A stretch of 64,000 bases of DNA from Streptomyces prunicolor NBRC 13075 (GTDB lineage Bacteria; Actinomycetota; Actinomycetes; Streptomycetales; Streptomycetaceae): contig NZ_BARF01000002.1 in assembly GCF_000367365.1 (NCBI RefSeq), forward strand, positions 124,001 to 188,000. The letters run 5' to 3'. Position numbers and translations under genes: made by a program. The notes beneath the pieces are model-generated. The model saw only the letters and a list, made by a program, of their open reading frames with translations, was not told the origin of the DNA and searched no databases. Positions within the stretch are counted from its first letter, which is position 1; every line of letters begins with the position of its first letter. Shown one piece after another: positions 56,303 to 64,000 of this stretch.

Positions 56303-57373
56303 TCAGATGCTGATAGAGAGCGCGAGCGACCCTAGAAGCCGGTCGACCCCGGTCTGCAACTGCCGAGCCGCGGCCGGCAGTCGATCGGCCTGATGCGAGG
56401 GCAGGGAGATGGCCATCGTGGCAGCCGTGGTGCCGAGCGTGATCGGAATCGCCGCGCAGACCGTTCCCAGCGCGTACTCCTGACGCTCCACCACCAGCTC
56501 CGTCCGCCGCATCCGGTCCAGGCGCCGCACCAGGGAGTGGCTGTCACGCACGGTGTACGGCGTGAGGGACCGCACGGGGTAGCGGTCGAGGTGGTCGCGG
56601 CGGGCGTCCTCGTCCAACTGGGCCAGCAGACACTGGCCGATCGCGTGCGCGTGCCCCGTCTCACGGAAGTCCGCCCACTCCTCGACCGCCGGATTGCCGG
56701 GGGCGTCGGAGACGCACAGCACCTCGATCTCGCCGTCGCGGTACATCGCGTAGTACACCGGTGCGCCGATCAAATCCCGCCATTGCGCCAAGGCGTCGAC
56801 GATCGTGCTGCGACGTTTCTCCTGCGCCCCGCTGCTGCTCAGCCGCTCGGCCGCCTCCCCGAGGAAGAACAGCCCCTTGTCACGGTGGAGATATCCCTCG
56901 TGCACGAGGGTGCGCAACAGGTGGTACGCCGTGGGAAGCGCGAGGCCGGTCTCGCGGGCCAACTGCTTGGCGGGAGCGCCGTGTTCGTGCCCGGCGACGG
57001 ACTCCAGCAGACGCATGGCCCGCTGGACGGAGCCGATGAGGGTGACGGCGGACTGCTGCGGGCCGTCTGCTGTCGCGGAGCGCTGTCGGTCAGGGGCTGC
57101 GATGAAGGGCTGCTGCTGGTCCGGGGCCGTCGCGTCGCGCTGCCGAGGCGGAGTCGCCACTGGGCGCTGCTGTGCCACCGGCTTTGGCTGTGACACCGGG
57201 CGCAACTGTGCCACCGGACCTGGCTGAGCCACCGCACCGGACCGCTCCACCGAACCCGGCTGTGACACCGGCCGCAGTTGTGCGGGGACCGCCACCGAGC
57301 GCGGCCAGGTGGGCGGGACGGGCTGGGTGGGGCGTGGGTGTGGTTCTACGGGTGCGGTGTCAACCGTGGCCAA
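56303..57373 (-). CDS. ssgR: IclR-family activator SsgR with long low-complexity N-terminus
   Basis: 356 residues. An IclR helix-turn-helix starts at about residue 111 (SVQRAMRLLESVAGHEHGAP, AKQLARETGLALPTAYHLLR), with the ligand domain after (GAPVYYAMYRDGEIEVLCVS, RETGHAHAIGQCLLAQ). SsgR activates ssgA; the gene position fits. The first 110 residues consist of Pro/Gln/Val units (PGPVAQLRPVSQPKPVAQQR), a clear excess over the about 240-residue S. coelicolor protein (recalled). The ATG at 57373 has GGGAG 6 nt upstream, so the extension looks translated. Confidence 0.93.
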   Translation of the reverse strand: MATVDTAPVEPHPRPTQPVPPTWPRSVAVPAQLRPVSQPGSVERSGAVAQPGPVAQLRPVSQPKPVAQQRPVATPPRQRDATAPDQQQPFIAAPDRQRSATADGPQQSAVTLIGSVQRAMRLLESVAGHEHGAPAKQLARETGLALPTAYHLLRTLVHEGYLHRDKGLFFLGEAAERLSSSGAQEKRRSTIVDALAQWRDLIGAPVYYAMYRDGEIEVLCVSDAPGNPAVEEWADFRETGHAHAIGQCLLAQLDEDARRDHLDRYPVRSLTPYTVRDSHSLVRRLDRMRRTELVVERQEYALGTVCAAIPITLGTTAATMAISLPSHQADRLPAAARQLQTGVDRLLGSLALSISI

Positions 57374-57527
57374 GGGTCACTCCCGGAGCGCGAGGGGGCA
57401 GCCCGTGCGGGGAACACGGGGAGGGGGTGCGCCGCCCGCGGGGGTCGTCCCCGCGTCGAATTCCGGACTTTAACCGCCCGCCACCGCCCGCAGACGGCCT
57501 GTCCGGAAAACTTCCCCCGCCCGAGGG

Positions 57528-57558
57528 AACCGGTGATTCCTGTTACCGATCACCGGTT
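57528..57558 (-). terminator. hairpin downstream of the DUF5326 gene
   Basis: AACCGGTGAT and ATCACCGGTT, a perfect 10-bp stem with an 11-nt loop, 15 bp after the DUF5326 gene's stop and upstream of ssgR. Likely terminates that short transcript. Confidence 0.65.
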
Positions 57559-57572
57559 GCCCAGCAGGTACC

Positions 57573-57785
57573 TCACCAGTCGCCGCGCGAGGAGGAACTC
57601 GACGTGAACTTCCGGACGACGTAGATCACTCCGCCGACCAGCGCCACGAAGACCAGCAGCTTGAAGAGCAGTCCGATGACGATGCTCACGACGGTCGCTA
57701 TCAGCCCGCCGAACACGACGAGGGCGATGACCGGCACCGCGACCCACTTCACCCACCACGGCAGTCCCGCGAAGATCTCTCGCAT
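57573..57785 (-). CDS. DUF5326-type small membrane protein
   Basis: 70 residues. MREIFAGLPWWVKWVAVPVI, then two hydrophobic helices (about 12-34 and 38-58) and a short KFTSSSSSRGDW tail. This form is conserved in streptomycetes next to the cupin and the holin-like gene. ATG 57785 has a strong AGGACGAGGACA lead. Function unknown; the double helix suggests a component of a membrane complex. Confidence 0.9.
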   Translation of the reverse strand: MREIFAGLPWWVKWVAVPVIALVVFGGLIATVVSIVIGLLFKLLVFVALVGGVIYVVRKFTSSSSSRGDW

Positions 57786-57962
57786 TGTCCTCGTCCTGTA
57801 CCTCTCCGCCCGTCGCTCGTACCGGGTCCGGTCTGTGTCCGGCACTCCCGCACCGGATCTCTGATGTCCTGCACTCGATGCTAGGGCGGGCGAAGGCCGA
57901 ACGGGGGCCTCGCATCCCTTGTCCTCCCCTGACCGTTCCCCTAGGGAACCCTGAGACGCGAG

Positions 57963-58280
57963 TCAGGCTTCCGGTGGAGAGAACACCACCAGCACCCGCA
58001 GGTCCTCGCTGATGTGGTGGAACTTGTGGGCCACCCCGGCCGGCACGTAGACCACGCTGCCGCGCGCCACCTGGGTGGTCTCCATGCCGACGGTGATCGC
58101 GGCCCGGCCGCTCACCACGAAGTACACCTCGTCCTGGTTGTGCGGCTGCTGCCGGTCGTGCTCACCGGAATCGAGTGCGTACAGGCCGACCGACATGTTC
58201 TTCTCGCGCAGGAACTGCAGATACGCACCGTCGTTGGCGGCGCGCTCCGTCTCCAGTTCATCCAACCGGAATGCCTTCAT
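57963..58280 (-). CDS. small cupin-domain protein
   Basis: 105 residues, a single-domain cupin. The metal motif 1 is HDRQQPHNQDEVYFVVSGRA (His, His, Glu) and motif 2 VPAGVAHKFHHI (His). Likely binds a divalent metal and acts as an enzyme or a sensor; the substrate is unknown. It is divergent from the holin-like gene with a 48-bp gap, so promoters overlap. ATG 58280 was chosen because the extension to 58328 has no protein-like character. Confidence 0.9.
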   Translation of the reverse strand: MKAFRLDELETERAANDGAYLQFLREKNMSVGLYALDSGEHDRQQPHNQDEVYFVVSGRAAITVGMETTQVARGSVVYVPAGVAHKFHHISEDLRVLVVFSPPEA

Positions 58281-58328
58281 CGCCCTCGTCCACGCTCGGA
58301 GTCGATCTCTTCTGTCACGATCAGACAC

Positions 58329-58706
58329 ATGAAGAATTTTCTAGTCAAGACGATCGCCAACGCGGGCGCCCTGGCGGTCGCCGTATGGCTGCTCGACAAG
58401 ATCACCCTGACCGGTGACAGCACCTTCAAGAAGGTCTGGACGCTGCTCCTCGTCGCCCTGGTCTTCGGCATCGTGAACTTCCTGGTCAAGCCGATCGTCA
58501 AGGTGCTGACCTTCCCGCTGTTCATCCTGACGCTCGGTCTGATCACCCTGGTGGTCAACGCGCTGATGCTGATGCTCACCTCGTGGCTGGCCGACAAGCT
58601 CGACCTGAGTTTCCATGTCGAGGGCTTCTGGACCGCCGTCCTGGGCGGCCTCATCATCTCGGTCGTCTCCTGGGCGCTCAACGTCGTCCTGCCCGAGGGG
58701 GACTGA
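58329..58706 (+). CDS. PF04020-type four-helix membrane protein (annotated as phage holin family)
   Basis: 125 residues, four hydrophobic segments: about 10-25, 38-60 (LLLVALVFGIVNFLVKPIV), 62-86 (LTFPLFILTLGLITLVVNAL) and 98-122. The NFLVKP and TLGLITLVVNALMLML sequences are the family hallmark. The holin label is historical; in chromosomes the family is a small membrane protein of unknown role. Stop is 8 bp before the tyrosine phosphatase gene, so the pair is probably an operon. Confidence 0.9.
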   Translation: MKNFLVKTIANAGALAVAVWLLDKITLTGDSTFKKVWTLLLVALVFGIVNFLVKPIVKVLTFPLFILTLGLITLVVNALMLMLTSWLADKLDLSFHVEGFWTAVLGGLIISVVSWALNVVLPEGD

Positions 58707-58713
58707 GCGCGCG

Positions 58714-59205
58714 ATGACGTACCGCGTCAGCTTCGTCTGCACCGGGAACATCTGCCGTTCGCCGATGGCCGCATCGGTCTTCCGCGCGCGGGTGGCGGAG
58801 GCCGGGCTCGACGGCCTGGTCGAGGTCGACAGCGCGGGCACGGACGGCTGGCACGAGGGCGACGGCGCCGACCCGCGCGCCGTCGCCGTCCTGGAGGAGC
58901 ACGGCTACGGCACCGACCATGCCGCCCGCCGGTTCCAGGCCGCCTGGTTCTCCCGCCTGGACCTCGTCATCGCCCTCGACTCCGGCCACCGCAAGACCCT
59001 GCGCCGCCTCGCCCCGACCGAGCAGGACGCCGAGAAGGTCCACCTGCTCCGCTCCTACGACCCCGTCGCCGGCGACGACCTCGACGTACCGGATCCGTAC
59101 TACGGGGGCCTGGACGGCTTCGAGGAGTGTCTTGAGATGGTGGAGGCGGCGAGCACGGGACTGCTCGCCGCTGTGCGTGAGGAAGTGGAGGGACGAGCGA
59201 TATGA
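58714..59205 (+). CDS. ptpA: low-molecular-weight protein-tyrosine phosphatase
   Basis: 163 residues. P-loop VCTGNICRSPMAA supplies the nucleophilic Cys and Arg (CX5R), and the general acid Asp lies in VPDPYYGG near the C-terminus. The DSAGTDGWHEG segment is the conserved middle. PtpA of S. coelicolor influences secondary metabolism (recalled). Its stop overlaps the ATG of the following PLP enzyme (ATGA), an operon with the membrane protein upstream. Confidence 0.95.
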   Translation: MTYRVSFVCTGNICRSPMAASVFRARVAEAGLDGLVEVDSAGTDGWHEGDGADPRAVAVLEEHGYGTDHAARRFQAAWFSRLDLVIALDSGHRKTLRRLAPTEQDAEKVHLLRSYDPVAGDDLDVPDPYYGGLDGFEECLEMVEAASTGLLAAVREEVEGRAI

Positions 59206-60359
59206 GTGATTCCGCTGCGGCCGGAGGTATCGGGCGCGACGCCGGGGACGGCACGCGCGCGGTGCGGGCCGGTCTGCCCGAGCCGGTCAAGTACGAACCG
59301 ACGCTCCCCGGGCCGGTGTTCGCCGCGCACTTCCATCTCCCGGGCGAGGCGACGGGCCCGTACAAGTACGGCCGCGACGAGAACCCGACCTGGACCCACC
59401 TGGAGAACGCCATCGGCGAGCTGGAGGCGCCCGGGCAGGACGGCGTCGAGACGCTCGTGTTCGCCTCCGGCATGGCCGCCATCTCGTCGGTGCTGTTCTC
59501 GCAACTGCGCGCGGGCGACGTGGCCGTACTGCCCGACGACGGCTATCAGGTACTGCCTCTGCTGCGCGAGCAGTTGACGGCGTTCGGCATCGAGGTGCGC
59601 ACCGCGCCGACCGGCGGGGACGCCCAGTTCGACCTCCTCGACGGCGCCAAGCTGCTGTGGATGGAGACCCCGTCGAACCCCGGGCTCGACGTGTGTGACG
59701 TACGGCGGCTGGCCGAGGCGGCACACACGCGTGGCGCTCTCGTGGCCGTCGACAACACCCTCGCCTCGCCCTTGGGTCAGCGCCCGCTGGAACTCGGCGC
59801 CGACTTCGCCGTGGCGAGCGGCACCAAGCAGCTCACCGGGCACGGTGACGTCCTCCTCGGATACGTCGCCGGGACCGACGCATCCGCGATGGCCGCCGTA
59901 CGCCGCTGGCGCAAGGTCGTCGGCGCGATTCCCGGGCCCATGGAGGCCTGGCTGGCCCACCGTTCGATCGCCACGCTCCAGCTGCGGGTCGATCGGCAGA
60001 ACGCCACCGCGCTGACCCTCGCGCAGGCCCTGCGCGAACGGGCCGACGTGACGGGGCTGCGCTACCCGGGGCTGCCCGACGATCCCTCGTACAAGATTGC
60101 CTCGCAGCAGATGCGGCGCTACGGGTGTGTGGTTTCGTTCACGCTGCCCACGCGCACGCGTGCCGAGCGTTTTCTCGACGCGCTGCGGCTCGTGGACGAC
60201 GCGACGAGCTTCGGCGGGGTGCGGTCCACCGCCGAGCGGCGGGGACGCTGGGGCGGGGACGCGGTACCGGAGGGCTTCGTTCGTCTCTCGGTCGGTGCCG
60301 AGGACCCCGAGGACCTGGTGGCCGATGTGCTGCGTGCGCTGGACGAGTCGGCGCGGTGA
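59202..60359 (+). CDS. Cys/Met metabolism PLP-dependent enzyme (cystathionine gamma-lyase type)
   Basis: 385 residues, fold-type I. N-terminal substrate-binding YKYGRDENPTWTHLENAIGE is typical (YxRxxNPT type), followed by FASGMAAISSVLF, METPSNPGLDVCDV, VDNTLASPL, and SGTKQLTGHGDVLLGYV with the Schiff-base Lys. C-terminal residues SFGGVRSTAERR bind the substrate carboxylate. Could be cystathionine gamma-lyase, gamma-synthase or a related lyase; sequence alone does not decide. ATG 59202 overlaps the ptpA stop. Confidence 0.93.
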   Translation: MSDSAAAGGIGRDAGDGTRAVRAGLPEPVKYEPTLPGPVFAAHFHLPGEATGPYKYGRDENPTWTHLENAIGELEAPGQDGVETLVFASGMAAISSVLFSQLRAGDVAVLPDDGYQVLPLLREQLTAFGIEVRTAPTGGDAQFDLLDGAKLLWMETPSNPGLDVCDVRRLAEAAHTRGALVAVDNTLASPLGQRPLELGADFAVASGTKQLTGHGDVLLGYVAGTDASAMAAVRRWRKVVGAIPGPMEAWLAHRSIATLQLRVDRQNATALTLAQALRERADVTGLRYPGLPDDPSYKIASQQMRRYGCVVSFTLPTRTRAERFLDALRLVDDATSFGGVRSTAERRGRWGGDAVPEGFVRLSVGAEDPEDLVADVLRALDESAR

Positions 60360-60400
60360 CCGCTTTACGTACCGCCGATCGGTGTCCGGCTACGCACAAC

Positions 60401-60439
60401 GGACGGTCCGAGCCTCCCCCCTCGTGGCTCGGACCGTCC
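60401..60439 (+). terminator. strong hairpin terminator after the PLP enzyme
   Basis: GGACGGTCCGAGCC and GGCTCGGACCGTCC form a perfect 14-bp stem with an 11-nt loop, 41 bp after the stop. A second hairpin, CGGTTCT/AGAACCG (60441-60462), follows directly. Confidence 0.85.
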
Positions 60440-60587
60440 TCGGTTCTGCGCGCGAAGAACCGCGCGCCCAAGGCTAGTTGACTCTGTGTCAGTGTCCAAT
60501 CACAGTAGCGACAGCGACCTATCGACTTATTTATAGTTGTGCCCTGCCCGGGGCCGGAGAAAGGGTGGGGAAAGGAGAGTGCGCGCC

Positions 60588-61493
60588 ATGGATCTGGCCT
60601 TGCTGCGCACCTTCGTGACCGTGCACCGGGCCGGCTCCTTCACCCGTGCCGCGGCCCTGCTCGGCCTCTCCCAGCCGGCGGTGACGTCCCAGATCCGCAC
60701 CCTGGAACGGCAGTTGGGCCGCCCGCTGTTCCTGCGCCAGGCCCGTGGGGTCACGCCCACGACCATGGGCGACGAACTCGCGCACAAGGCCGCGCCGCAT
60801 CTCGACGCCCTCGTGGAGATAGCCGAGACCGGGCCCGACAACGACGCCTCGCTACGGACCCTGCATCTCGCCGGGCCGCCCGAGTTCACCGCCGAGCGGG
60901 CGCTGCCCGCGCTCACGGAGCTGACCGGCGAGGACGGCCAGGGCTTCGCGCTGCGCGCGTCCTTCGGGAACGCCGAGGAGACCCTGGAGGGGCTGGCCGC
61001 CGGACATCATGATCTGGCCATCAGTACGGCCCGTCCGCGCGGCACTCTGCTCACCGCGACAACACTCTGCGACGAGGAACACGTCCTGGTCGCCGCCCCG
61101 CACCGGGCCGAGCAGCTCGACTCCGCGGAGCTCGGCCCCAAGGACGCGCCCGCCCTGGACGAGCTCCCCGTGATCGAGGTCCATGAGTCGCTGCCCTTCG
61201 TCTCCCGGTACTGGGCCTCCGTCTTCGACTCCCGCCCGGCCGCCCCGGGGACCGTGATCGTGCCGGATCTCCGCGCGGTGCTCGCCTGCGCGATCGCGGG
61301 TGCCGGGCTCGCGGTGCTGCCCCGCTATCTGTGCGCCCTGGCGCTGAAGCGCGGCGAGGTCGTCCCGCTCCACGAACCCGCGATTCCACCCCTGCGGACG
61401 TATTTCCTGGTGGTGCGCACCGGCACTCTCGCGATGCCACATATCGCCCGCGCCCACGAGTGGCTCCACCGCGCCGCCGCCCACTGGGGCTGA
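60588..61493 (+). CDS. LysR family transcriptional regulator
   Basis: 301 residues. DNA-binding domain at the N-terminus: LLRTFVTVHRAGSFTRAAAL, LGLSQPAVTSQIRTLERQLG and FLRQARGVTPT. The co-inducer domain follows with two subdomains (LHLAGPPEFTAERA, LAISTARPRGTLL and VPDLRAVLACAIAGAGLAVL). The target is not evident; the neighbours are a PLP enzyme and a Nudix hydrolase. ATG 60588 with AAAGGAGAG 9 nt upstream. Upstream AT-rich TTATTTATAGTT (about 60527-60538) may include its -10. Confidence 0.92.
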   Translation: MDLALLRTFVTVHRAGSFTRAAALLGLSQPAVTSQIRTLERQLGRPLFLRQARGVTPTTMGDELAHKAAPHLDALVEIAETGPDNDASLRTLHLAGPPEFTAERALPALTELTGEDGQGFALRASFGNAEETLEGLAAGHHDLAISTARPRGTLLTATTLCDEEHVLVAAPHRAEQLDSAELGPKDAPALDELPVIEVHESLPFVSRYWASVFDSRPAAPGTVIVPDLRAVLACAIAGAGLAVLPRYLCALALKRGEVVPLHEPAIPPLRTYFLVVRTGTLAMPHIARAHEWLHRAAAHWG

Positions 61494-61530
61494 CCAGGGA
61501 CTTTGTCGCCATTCCGCGGCGAACCGGCTG

Positions 61531-61544
61531 GTTTCACGTGAAAC
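61531..61544. other. parS (ParB-binding site), perfect, upstream of the Nudix gene
   Basis: GTTTCACGTGAAAC. It is followed by ATCAC and paired with a one-mismatch copy at 61581-61594 to make a long inverted repeat. Confidence 0.92.
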
Positions 61545-61580
61545 ATCACGCTCCGAGTCGTCAAGGTGACGTCTTGCGAT

Positions 61581-61594
61581 GTTTCACGTGGAAC
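61581..61594. other. parS-like site, one mismatch
   Basis: GTTTCACGTGGAAC, differing from the consensus at one base. Preceded by GCGAT, so with 61531-61549 it forms a 19-bp inverted repeat with a 26-nt loop, similar in layout to the thiC leader. Confidence 0.8.
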
Positions 61595-61615
61595 CAGCCG
61601 GGCCACATTCCTCCC

Positions 61616-62098
61616 ATGACCGTCCGACCCGTGGTCAAGCGCACCGCACGTGCCGTCCTCCTCGACGGCGACGCCCTGATCCTGATCAAGCGCACCAAGC
61701 CAGGTGTCGATCCCTACTGGGTCACGCCCGGTGGCGGGGTCGAACCCGAGGACACCACCGTCGTCGACGCCCTGCACCGGGAGGTGCACGAGGAGCTCGG
61801 CGCCAAGATCACCGACGTGGTGCCCTGTTTCGTGGACACCGTCGAGCACATCGGCGCGGACGCGGCCTCGACCGGCGTGAAGGTGCAGCACTTCTTCGTC
61901 TGCCACCTGGAGTCCATGGATCCGGCGCTGCGCCACGGCCCTGAAGTGGACGAGCCCCTCGGCGAGTACGAGATCGTCAGAGTGCCCTTCACCCGGGTCG
62001 GCATCGCGTCCGTCCACCTCGTGCCCCTGTCCCTACGGCACTACCTGGACGGCAACATCGAAGGGGTCCTCGCGATGCACGCCCCCGACCTGGGCTGA
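61616..62098 (+). CDS. Nudix hydrolase
   Basis: 160 residues. The Nudix box GGGVEPEDTTVVDALHREVH followed by EELGA (GX5EX7REUXEEXGU) is intact. The protein starts with TVRPVVKRTARAVLLDGDAL, and has KRTKPGVDPYWVTPGG before the box. Substrate class cannot be read with certainty; nucleoside diphosphate derivatives are usual. ATG 61616 is about 20 bp after the second parS-like site, so ParB binding could influence its promoter. Confidence 0.94.
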   Translation: MTVRPVVKRTARAVLLDGDALILIKRTKPGVDPYWVTPGGGVEPEDTTVVDALHREVHEELGAKITDVVPCFVDTVEHIGADAASTGVKVQHFFVCHLESMDPALRHGPEVDEPLGEYEIVRVPFTRVGIASVHLVPLSLRHYLDGNIEGVLAMHAPDLG

Positions 62099-62114
62099 CG
62101 CCTCCGGCACCGGG

Positions 62115-63836
62115 TCAGTCCCCGGCCGCCACCAGCTCCTCGACCGAGTCGTGCCGTATGCGCTCCGACGGGAAACCGGCGTCCCGCAGGGCGTCGACAC
62201 CACTGCGGATCATTCCGGGCGGCCCGGAGACATAGGCGTCGTACTCGTTCCACGGTCCGTACGTGCGTATGGCGTCCGGGAGTTGGAGGTTCCCCTGCCG
62301 GTCGACGATCGGCCGGACCGCGAGCCACGGATGAGACTGCTGGAGCCGGAGCATCGTGTCGATGTCATAGAGGTCGTGGTCGGTACGGGCGCCGTAGAAC
62401 ACCTCCACCGGTCGCCGCTCGCCGCGCTCGGCGACATCCTCGACCAGTGCCTTGATCGGCGCTATGCCGGTGCCGCCGCCGACGCAGAGCAGTCCGCTGT
62501 CGGTGGTGTGGTCCACGGTCATCGAGCCGGCCGGCGGTCCGAGCCGGATGACGTCGCCGGGCCGGGCGCGGTGCACCAGCGCGTTCGAGACCCAGCCCGC
62601 CGGAACCGCCTTCACATGGAAGGTCAGCAGCCCGTCCGAGCGGGGCGCGGAGGCGAAGGAGTAGTGCCGCCAGATCCGCGGCCACCAGGGCGTCTCCAGG
62701 CTCGTGTACTGCCCGGCGAGGAACGGGTAGGGCTGGTCCGGGCGGAGGGTCACGACGGCGACGTCCCGGGTCCTGAGGTCGTGGGTGACGACCTCCGCGT
62801 GCCACCAGGCAGGGGCGCGCAGTTCGTCGGCGGCCGCCGCGTCGATCATGACCTGCGAGATCGTCGTGTACGCCCGCACCCAGGCCGCCTCCGTCTCGGT
62901 GTCCCAGACGGCGGAGGCGTACTTGTTCAGCGCGCCGATGAGGCACTCGCCGACGGCCGGGTAGTGCTCGGGCCGGGTGCCGTACTTGCGGTGCCCGCGC
63001 CCGAGGTTCTGCAGATACGCGACGAGGACCTCGGTGTTGTCGATGTGCTCGGCGGCGGTGAGCAGCGCCTTGAGCAACCGGTCCCGCTGGGTGTCCATCG
63101 CCGCCGGGAACAGCGACCGCAGCTCGGGGTGGCGCACGAAGAGCAGCGCGTAGAAGTACGAGGTGACCTTGTCGGCCACGGGGCCGACTTCGGTCATGGT
63201 CCGACGGATGAGTACGGCGTCCGGGGATGCCTTCTCAGTGGCGGGGCCGGACGAACGCTGGGCGGGCACACGCACGGGGGCGGCCGGGGCCACAGGAGCT
63301 GCCGGGGCAGCCTGGGCGACGGTCGGAGCGGGTGCGGCGGGCTGCGGTGCGGGAGGCGCGGGCGCTGCTGGCGCGGGAGCGGCGGGAGCCATGTGCTGGA
63401 CGGGAGTTGAGGGCTGGACGGGGTGCGAGGGCTGAACGGGAGTTGAGCGCTGCGGGGCGGTCACGGCCGACGGTATTCGCTGCTGTCCCGGCGCTAGGTC
63501 CCGCTGAGCTGCGTGCCCGTCCGGATAGGACGCGGCACTGTCGCCGCCCGGAGCCGGCGAGGCGGGCGGAGTCGGTGAGGCCGCTGGAGTTGCTGGAGCC
63601 GATGAGGCAGGTGGAGTCGAAGGTGCCGAACTCTCCGTGGGCGGAAGCTTTTTGCTCCCCGCTGCCGCGCCCCTGCGGACCGGACGGAGCACGGCCGGAC
63701 GCCGTCCCACCGCCGTCCCACGCTCTTCGCCCGGAGGCACCTCCGGCTGCTTGCGCGGAGTGAACCAGCCGGCTCCGCCTCCGCCGCTGCCGCCGGACGT
63801 GCCGTTGTCGGCCGACGTGGTGGTCGGAGCGTCCAT
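62115..63836 (-). CDS. flavohaemoglobin-type NO dioxygenase with Pro/Ala-rich N-terminal extension
   Basis: 573 residues. The globin domain (about 200-335) contains YFYALLFVRHPELRSLFP with Tyr B10, TQRDRLLKALL with Gln E7, and RGHRKYGTRPEHYPAVGECL with the proximal His. The FAD domain follows with RHYSFAS, and the NAD domain with VGGGTGIAPIKAL and YVSGPPGMI. Together this is the NO dioxygenase layout. The first about 195 residues are Pro/Ala/Ser low complexity (APAAPAPPAPQPAAPAPTVA), absent in normal flavohaemoglobins of about 400 residues. Start ATG 63836 (MDAPTTTS) or 63857. The promoter lies in the last 140 bp of the window. Confidence 0.9.
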   Translation of the reverse strand: MDAPTTTSADNGTSGGSGGGGAGWFTPRKQPEVPPGEERGTAVGRRPAVLRPVRRGAAAGSKKLPPTESSAPSTPPASSAPATPAASPTPPASPAPGGDSAASYPDGHAAQRDLAPGQQRIPSAVTAPQRSTPVQPSHPVQPSTPVQHMAPAAPAPAAPAPPAPQPAAPAPTVAQAAPAAPVAPAAPVRVPAQRSSGPATEKASPDAVLIRRTMTEVGPVADKVTSYFYALLFVRHPELRSLFPAAMDTQRDRLLKALLTAAEHIDNTEVLVAYLQNLGRGHRKYGTRPEHYPAVGECLIGALNKYASAVWDTETEAAWVRAYTTISQVMIDAAAADELRAPAWWHAEVVTHDLRTRDVAVVTLRPDQPYPFLAGQYTSLETPWWPRIWRHYSFASAPRSDGLLTFHVKAVPAGWVSNALVHRARPGDVIRLGPPAGSMTVDHTTDSGLLCVGGGTGIAPIKALVEDVAERGERRPVEVFYGARTDHDLYDIDTMLRLQQSHPWLAVRPIVDRQGNLQLPDAIRTYGPWNEYDAYVSGPPGMIRSGVDALRDAGFPSERIRHDSVEELVAAGD

Positions 63837-64000
63837 GGTGTGCCTCGCCTCGAGCATCTTTCGGTCGGTCTGCGCGTTTCCTCAGCCGGAAGCTGCCTGC
63901 TTCCGCGCGGACGGCTTGCTTTCTCCCCGTTCGGTCAAGCTGCCGATACAGCCATATCCAATCCACATTCCCACTGCGTACGGACAAGTAAGGCGAGAGT

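Overview
The window is a piece of a Streptomyces chromosome, from the core close to the origin of replication. Base composition is very GC-rich with strong third-position GC. The genes include several found only or mainly in streptomycetes: ssgA/ssgR sporulation control, a Rex-controlled cydABCD locus, and a Sco/ECuC/DtpA copper module. Six perfect copies of the 14-bp ParB site (GTTTCACGTGAAAC) and three clusters of DnaA boxes also point to the origin-proximal core. From memory, the gene order runs parallel to the S. coelicolor SCO396x-to-SCO391x region (pheA, serS, cyd, hisC, thiC, ssgA, ptpA).

Layout. 1-3.1 kb: end of an MFS transporter, a CitG-like enzyme, a secreted intradiol dioxygenase and an anti-sigma-type ATPase. 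3.1-9.5 kb: an extracytoplasmic copper module (membrane protein, YcnI, Sco, PCuAC/ECuC, CopC-CopD fusion, Tat-exported DyP peroxidase). 9.5-13.6 kb: pheA, serS, a HAD hydrolase and tRNA-Ser(GCU). 13.6-17.5 kb: a four-gene operon with two ABC transporters. 17.7-22.2 kb: a tightly overlapping operon of an M24-like protein, an EphD-like hydrolase/dehydrogenase fusion, a ferritin-like metal-dependent hydrolase and a MerR regulator. 22.3-24.4 kb: KptA, a small conserved protein and an F420-type oxidoreductase.

24.4-32.5 kb looks accessory. It holds a five-gene operon (small cationic secreted protein, large secreted helical-repeat protein, MacB/FtsX-type ABC transporter, beta-propeller-like lipoprotein), then a DUF2975/Xre/DUF3515 operon driven from a promoter buried in a 49-bp palindrome, a stand-alone LuxR domain, and an inverted, broken fragment of the oxidoreductase gene that sits intact on the other side of the island. 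This is the best candidate for an undescribed system.

32.6-42.6 kb: HAD hydrolase, M23 peptidase, a DevS-like GAF histidine kinase and cydCD-cydB-cydA behind a Rex operator. 42.9-51.8 kb: hisC, a LacI regulator, a non-coding stretch made of about 40-bp degenerate tandem repeats, a PPP-type phosphoesterase, a membrane protein, a propeller-like protein and a secreted serine hydrolase. 51.8-53.9 kb: thiC behind a TPP riboswitch whose variable stem is built from two ParB-site sequences. 53.9-63.9 kb: a YibE/F exporter, ssgA, ssgR, small membrane proteins, ptpA, a cystathionine lyase-type enzyme, a LysR regulator, a Nudix hydrolase preceded by a second inverted parS pair, and a flavohaemoglobin with a long Pro/Ala-rich N-terminus.

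Much of the core gene set serves respiration and redox: copper delivery to haem-copper oxidase, the cytochrome bd oxidase with its thiol exporter and Rex control, a DevS-like sensor and an NO-detoxifying flavohaemoglobin. Chromosome-maintenance sites (parS, DnaA boxes) are threaded through the intergenic regions, and in two places through transcribed or coding sequence. Unless stated otherwise, family assignments rest on reading motifs by eye; no database search was run.
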